DNA from: an uncultured Ignavibacteria bacterium
GTDB taxonomy: Bacteria; Bacteroidota; Ignavibacteria; Kapaibacteriales; UBA2268
Length of the DNA stretch: 9,750 nucleotides
Assembly: GCA_903911805.1 (NCBI GenBank)
Contig: CAIWET010000160.1
Span: 1 to 9,750, forward strand
Reading direction: 5' to 3'
Of this stretch, positions 7,491 through 9,750 are shown in pieces. Below the pieces are notes generated by a model. That model had not been told where the DNA came from. It saw only the letters and a list, made by a program, of their open reading frames with translations, and did no database searches. Both the position numbers and the translations under genes were made by a program. Every line of letters starts with the position of its first letter. Position 1 is the stretch's first letter.

Positions 7491-9305
7491 TTTAAAATAA
7501 ATCATTGATTTTGTTTCTTTTTTTGTTTCAGACTCAATTGTATAAAAATAAGTCCCAGAATTCAGAAAGTGTTCATTAAAGTCTGTACCATCCCATATTA
7601 GTTCATACATACCTGCTTCAAATCTTTGATTTGCCAATTCTTTTATAAAATTGCCTTCAAAACTATAAATAGATATTTTTACATTTTCACTATTAACGAT
7701 TTTAAATTTAATAGTAGTTGATGGAGTAAATGGGTTAGGGTAATTCATGCTGTTATTCTCTTTAATAAAGAAATAATCATCATTATTTTCCTCTTCCACT
7801 GATGTTAATAAATCAGAAGGTTTTATATAATCCGGTGATTTCCCTGTTATTGTGCTGCCAGCAGTCAATTTTTTTCCAACCAAACCCGGATAATTTGAGG
7901 TATATCTATAAACTCTAAAACAAGAATTGTACATTGGATAATTATCTGTGATGATTTTTTTAATTCCACCTCTTGTTACAGGATTGATATATTCCCAAAC
8001 TATTGATGTATCTTTTGGATATACTTCAAAAAAATGGCCACTATTGTCAGAACAAACAAGAGTATTTCCATTTGGTAGTCTTTGAGCACTTGATCCAATT
8101 GTGCTAAAGAATGTAGTATTATTTTTACTGGAATAACTCCATACTACCTGCTTGGAAAAATTCTTCTTTTCTTTCATTAAATCTTTATCAGGTGAATTCA
8201 CAGAATTGTATCCAGCTGAAGGTGGATTGACAAATTTTCCGGTATTTGTGCCGGATGAATTCAAATAAGGATTAATCTCCATAACATAGGATTGCAGAGT
8301 TAATTCCAATAGATTTTGTCCATTATTAAACACCATAAGATTACCTGCACCTGGTAATCCAGGAGCTATCCATTGAATATTATGAGAACCCCCTAATTGT
8401 TTATGGCCGTTAGTTCCTTTTTCCCAATTATCTAATACTGAAGGTGGATCTCCCTGATCATATTTTGCAGGATCTCCAAATCTGTACAAGAAATCACCTT
8501 TAGAAGAAGCAGCTAAAGAAATTGAAGTAGTAGGATCATTTTTGATAAATGTATTACCATGGTCGATTACATAAAATTCACCATGTACAGAATTTATTAC
8601 AATTAGATCTAATTCTTCATTATAATCAAAAGAATTACAATGCAACCAGTCACTCTTAACTGGATTTCCTTTAATATTTAGATCAATTTTACCAATATTA
8701 TCTTTGACAATTCCATAATTCTTTTTACTAGGGTATAAATCTTGAACAACATGGTCAAAGAATGACCATTCCCAAATCACATTGCCTTTCATATCTACTT
8801 CTACAATAACATCCATTTGAGCTGTAGAATAATTTTTAGAATTTGTAGAATCGCAACCAGCTTCGAGACATTGCTGGAGAGTTAAACTTTTATTAGCAAT
8901 ATAAATAAAAGTGGAATCACCCAGTTTTGTATTATAGATTTTTTGAAAGTCATGATGAGGAGCATAGCCTAATCTTTTTTCAGTATAAGTCCAGACTGTA
9001 TTGCCATTCCAATCTAATTCAAGCCATGTTGTTGATTTGCTAGGGTCACCTCCTGCAGCATCATAAATAGTTCCACCTGGAGTTAATCTTGGATTTGTAC
9101 CAATTTTCCAAGAATTTATTATATGACCTTCCATATCAATAAGATAGGTTTTACCGGCAGTACCAAATAATGTATAACCATTATAAGCTTTTGATTCATC
9201 CCAATAGGAAGTTTCTGTTCTACCAAAATGAGATTCATGAGAATTTAGTTTAGAAAGGAATAAAAACAAAACAAATATACATAATTTAAAACTTAATCTT
9301 TTCAT
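7488..9305 (-). CDS. T9SS-exported arylsulfotransferase-like beta-propeller protein (paralogue 1)
   Basis: This is a 605-residue secreted protein of the PAPS-independent arylsulfotransferase family (Arylsulfotrans/ASST), which moves a sulfuryl group between phenolic esters through a histidine in a beta-propeller. Residues 1 to about 22 form a signal peptide (MKRLSFK, then a hydrophobic run, then LNS). The propeller runs from about 35 to 495, with blade motifs of the type NG-T-VW, LPNGNTLVC and VWEYINP. Conserved histidines are HHD at 117-119, DH at 184-185, WLHCNSFDYN (H222), VIDH (H249) and SHNIQW (H308). The segment LPGAGNLMVFNNG is typical. Residues about 520-605 are a sorting domain with NYPNPFTPSTTI and a FlgD-like Ig fold (WDGTD...SGTYFY). 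The 572-residue gene downstream is a diverged paralogue sharing these motifs. It is the first large gene of the operon, and its stop overlaps the next gene's Shine-Dalgarno. Fold is confident; catalysis and substrate are unproven, because no His shared with the paralogue is found after H308. Confidence 0.88.
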   Translation of the reverse strand: MKRLSFKLCIFVLFLFLSKLNSHESHFGRTETSYWDESKAYNGYTLFGTAGKTYLIDMEGHIINSWKIGTNPRLTPGGTIYDAAGGDPSKSTTWLELDWNGNTVWTYTEKRLGYAPHHDFQKIYNTKLGDSTFIYIANKSLTLQQCLEAGCDSTNSKNYSTAQMDVIVEVDMKGNVIWEWSFFDHVVQDLYPSKKNYGIVKDNIGKIDLNIKGNPVKSDWLHCNSFDYNEELDLIVINSVHGEFYVIDHGNTFIKNDPTTSISLAASSKGDFLYRFGDPAKYDQGDPPSVLDNWEKGTNGHKQLGGSHNIQWIAPGLPGAGNLMVFNNGQNLLELTLQSYVMEINPYLNSSGTNTGKFVNPPSAGYNSVNSPDKDLMKEKKNFSKQVVWSYSSKNNTTFFSTIGSSAQRLPNGNTLVCSDNSGHFFEVYPKDTSIVWEYINPVTRGGIKKIITDNYPMYNSCFRVYRYTSNYPGLVGKKLTAGSTITGKSPDYIKPSDLLTSVEEENNDDYFFIKENNSMNYPNPFTPSTTIKFKIVNSENVKISIYSFEGNFIKELANQRFEAGMYELIWDGTDFNEHFLNSGTYFYTIESETKKETKSMIYFK

Positions 9306-9320
9306 AGCTTTATTCCTTTT
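9306..9320 (-). promoter_or_regulatory. Ribosome binding site of the first arylsulfotransferase gene
   Basis: The minus strand reads AAAAGGAATAAAGCT immediately before the ATG at 9305. AAGGA (9318-9314) sits 8 bases from the start codon, a normal Shine-Dalgarno position. It supports the ATG at 9305 as the start and indicates a lineage that uses Shine-Dalgarno initiation. Confidence 0.6.
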
Positions 9321-9333
9321 ATAATTATAAATA

Positions 9334-9714
9334 TTACTTTCGCTTATTATCTGGTCCTTTATTAATTGCTCTATAAATTTCTCTAATCATATCATCAAAA
9401 ATATTTTTCTGCTCTTTATCGCATATATTTCTGACTTTTTTAAAGAAAATAAAGGTCAATTTATCAAGGTCGCCTTTTTTCTTACCAATTTTTTCGAATT
9501 GCAAATCAATATCATTATTGCTTATATCCAATGGAACTTTATCATTGATTTCGTTGTGGAAATCTCTTATTTCATCTTTAATGTTCTTATTCTGTATCTT
9601 ATAAGTTTTATATTCTTCTTTTAATTTTGAAGTTTGTTCCTTAGAAAACTTCAATTCTTTAACTAAAAAATCAATAATATCATCTTTATCAGAATTAGGA
9701 TCTTTGGGTTCCTC
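9334..9714 (-). CDS. Spy/CpxP-like periplasmic heavy-metal-sensor protein, 5' end broken or truncated
   Basis: This small, highly charged, all-helical protein resembles the Spy/CpxP/heavy-metal-resistance (LTxxQ-type) family, periplasmic proteins that bind metals or unfolded proteins and are often encoded with stress sigma factors. The visible support is two copies of the family signature. One is FLVKELKFSKEQ near the N-terminus, an LTxxQ-like helix. The other is FFKKVRNICDKEQ near the C-terminus, the usual ICTPEQ position. The first in-frame start-like codon is a TTG at 9654, but it falls inside the first conserved helix, so it is a poor start. The frame stays open 20 more codons upstream to 9714 (EEPKDPNSDKDD and on) and is closed there by tandem TGA TAG at 9720-9715. 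No ATG, GTG or TTG lies in that extension. Family members normally carry an N-terminal membrane anchor or signal; none is visible here. A frameshift close to 9705-9715 is likely, either real or a sequencing error. It ends 28 bases before the next gene. Family call is moderate; start is unresolved. Confidence 0.6.
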   Translation of the reverse strand, partial: EEPKDPNSDKDDIIDFLVKELKFSKEQTSKLKEEYKTYKIQNKNIKDEIRDFHNEINDKVPLDISNNDIDLQFEKIGKKKGDLDKLTFIFFKKVRNICDKEQKNIFDDMIREIYRAINKGPDNKRK

Positions 9715-9750
9715 CTATCATTTTTTTTCTCTTTAATTTCTTCAATGGAA

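Noticed and set aside
9324..9329. TATAAT on the minus strand in the 28-base gap before the 605-residue gene, considered as a -10 box
   Set aside because: There is no matching -35 at about 17 bases (the sequence there is AGATAA), the transcript leader would be only about a dozen bases, and TATAAT is expected by chance in such AT-rich sequence.

Overview
The window is a strongly AT-rich, densely coded, single-direction block. All credible genes lie on the minus strand and are transcribed from the right end towards the left. The organism looks like a member of the Fibrobacterota-Chlorobiota-Bacteroidota (FCB) group. All five large proteins have an N-terminal signal peptide and a C-terminal type IX secretion (T9SS) sorting domain with the NIYPNP/NYPNPF signature. 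The NYPNPFTPSTTI form in the first exported gene, together with visible Shine-Dalgarno sequences, points towards Ignavibacteria/Kapabacteria-like lineages rather than Bacteroidia. That lineage call is inference.

Layout in transcription order: (1) 9714-9334, an Spy/CpxP-like periplasmic heavy-metal-sensor protein whose 5' end looks broken or frameshifted near the window edge. (2) 9305-7488 and (3) 7480-5762, two diverged arylsulfotransferase-type beta-propeller proteins. (4) 5760-3523, a protein with two Lcl/DUF1566 domains, a formylglycine-generating-enzyme-like (FGE/SUMF1) domain lacking the catalytic cysteines, and a sorting domain. (5) 3510-1750 and (6) 1740-109, two diverged purple-acid-phosphatase-like metallophosphoesterases. 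Bases 1-108 hold no gene I can support.

Genes 2 to 6 are separated by only 7, 1, 12 and 9 bases. At three of these junctions the stop codon of one gene overlaps the Shine-Dalgarno of the next, so they very probably form one translationally coupled operon. All five products should cross the inner membrane by Sec and the outer membrane by T9SS, to be released or anchored at the cell surface. The gene content suggests an extracellular set acting on sulfate and phosphate esters: two sulfuryl-transfer propellers, two phosphoesterases and one non-catalytic-looking Lcl/FGE-fold protein, perhaps for binding or adhesion. The individual families are known. The co-transcribed combination, with paired paralogues flanking the FGE-like protein, is the part most worth following up.
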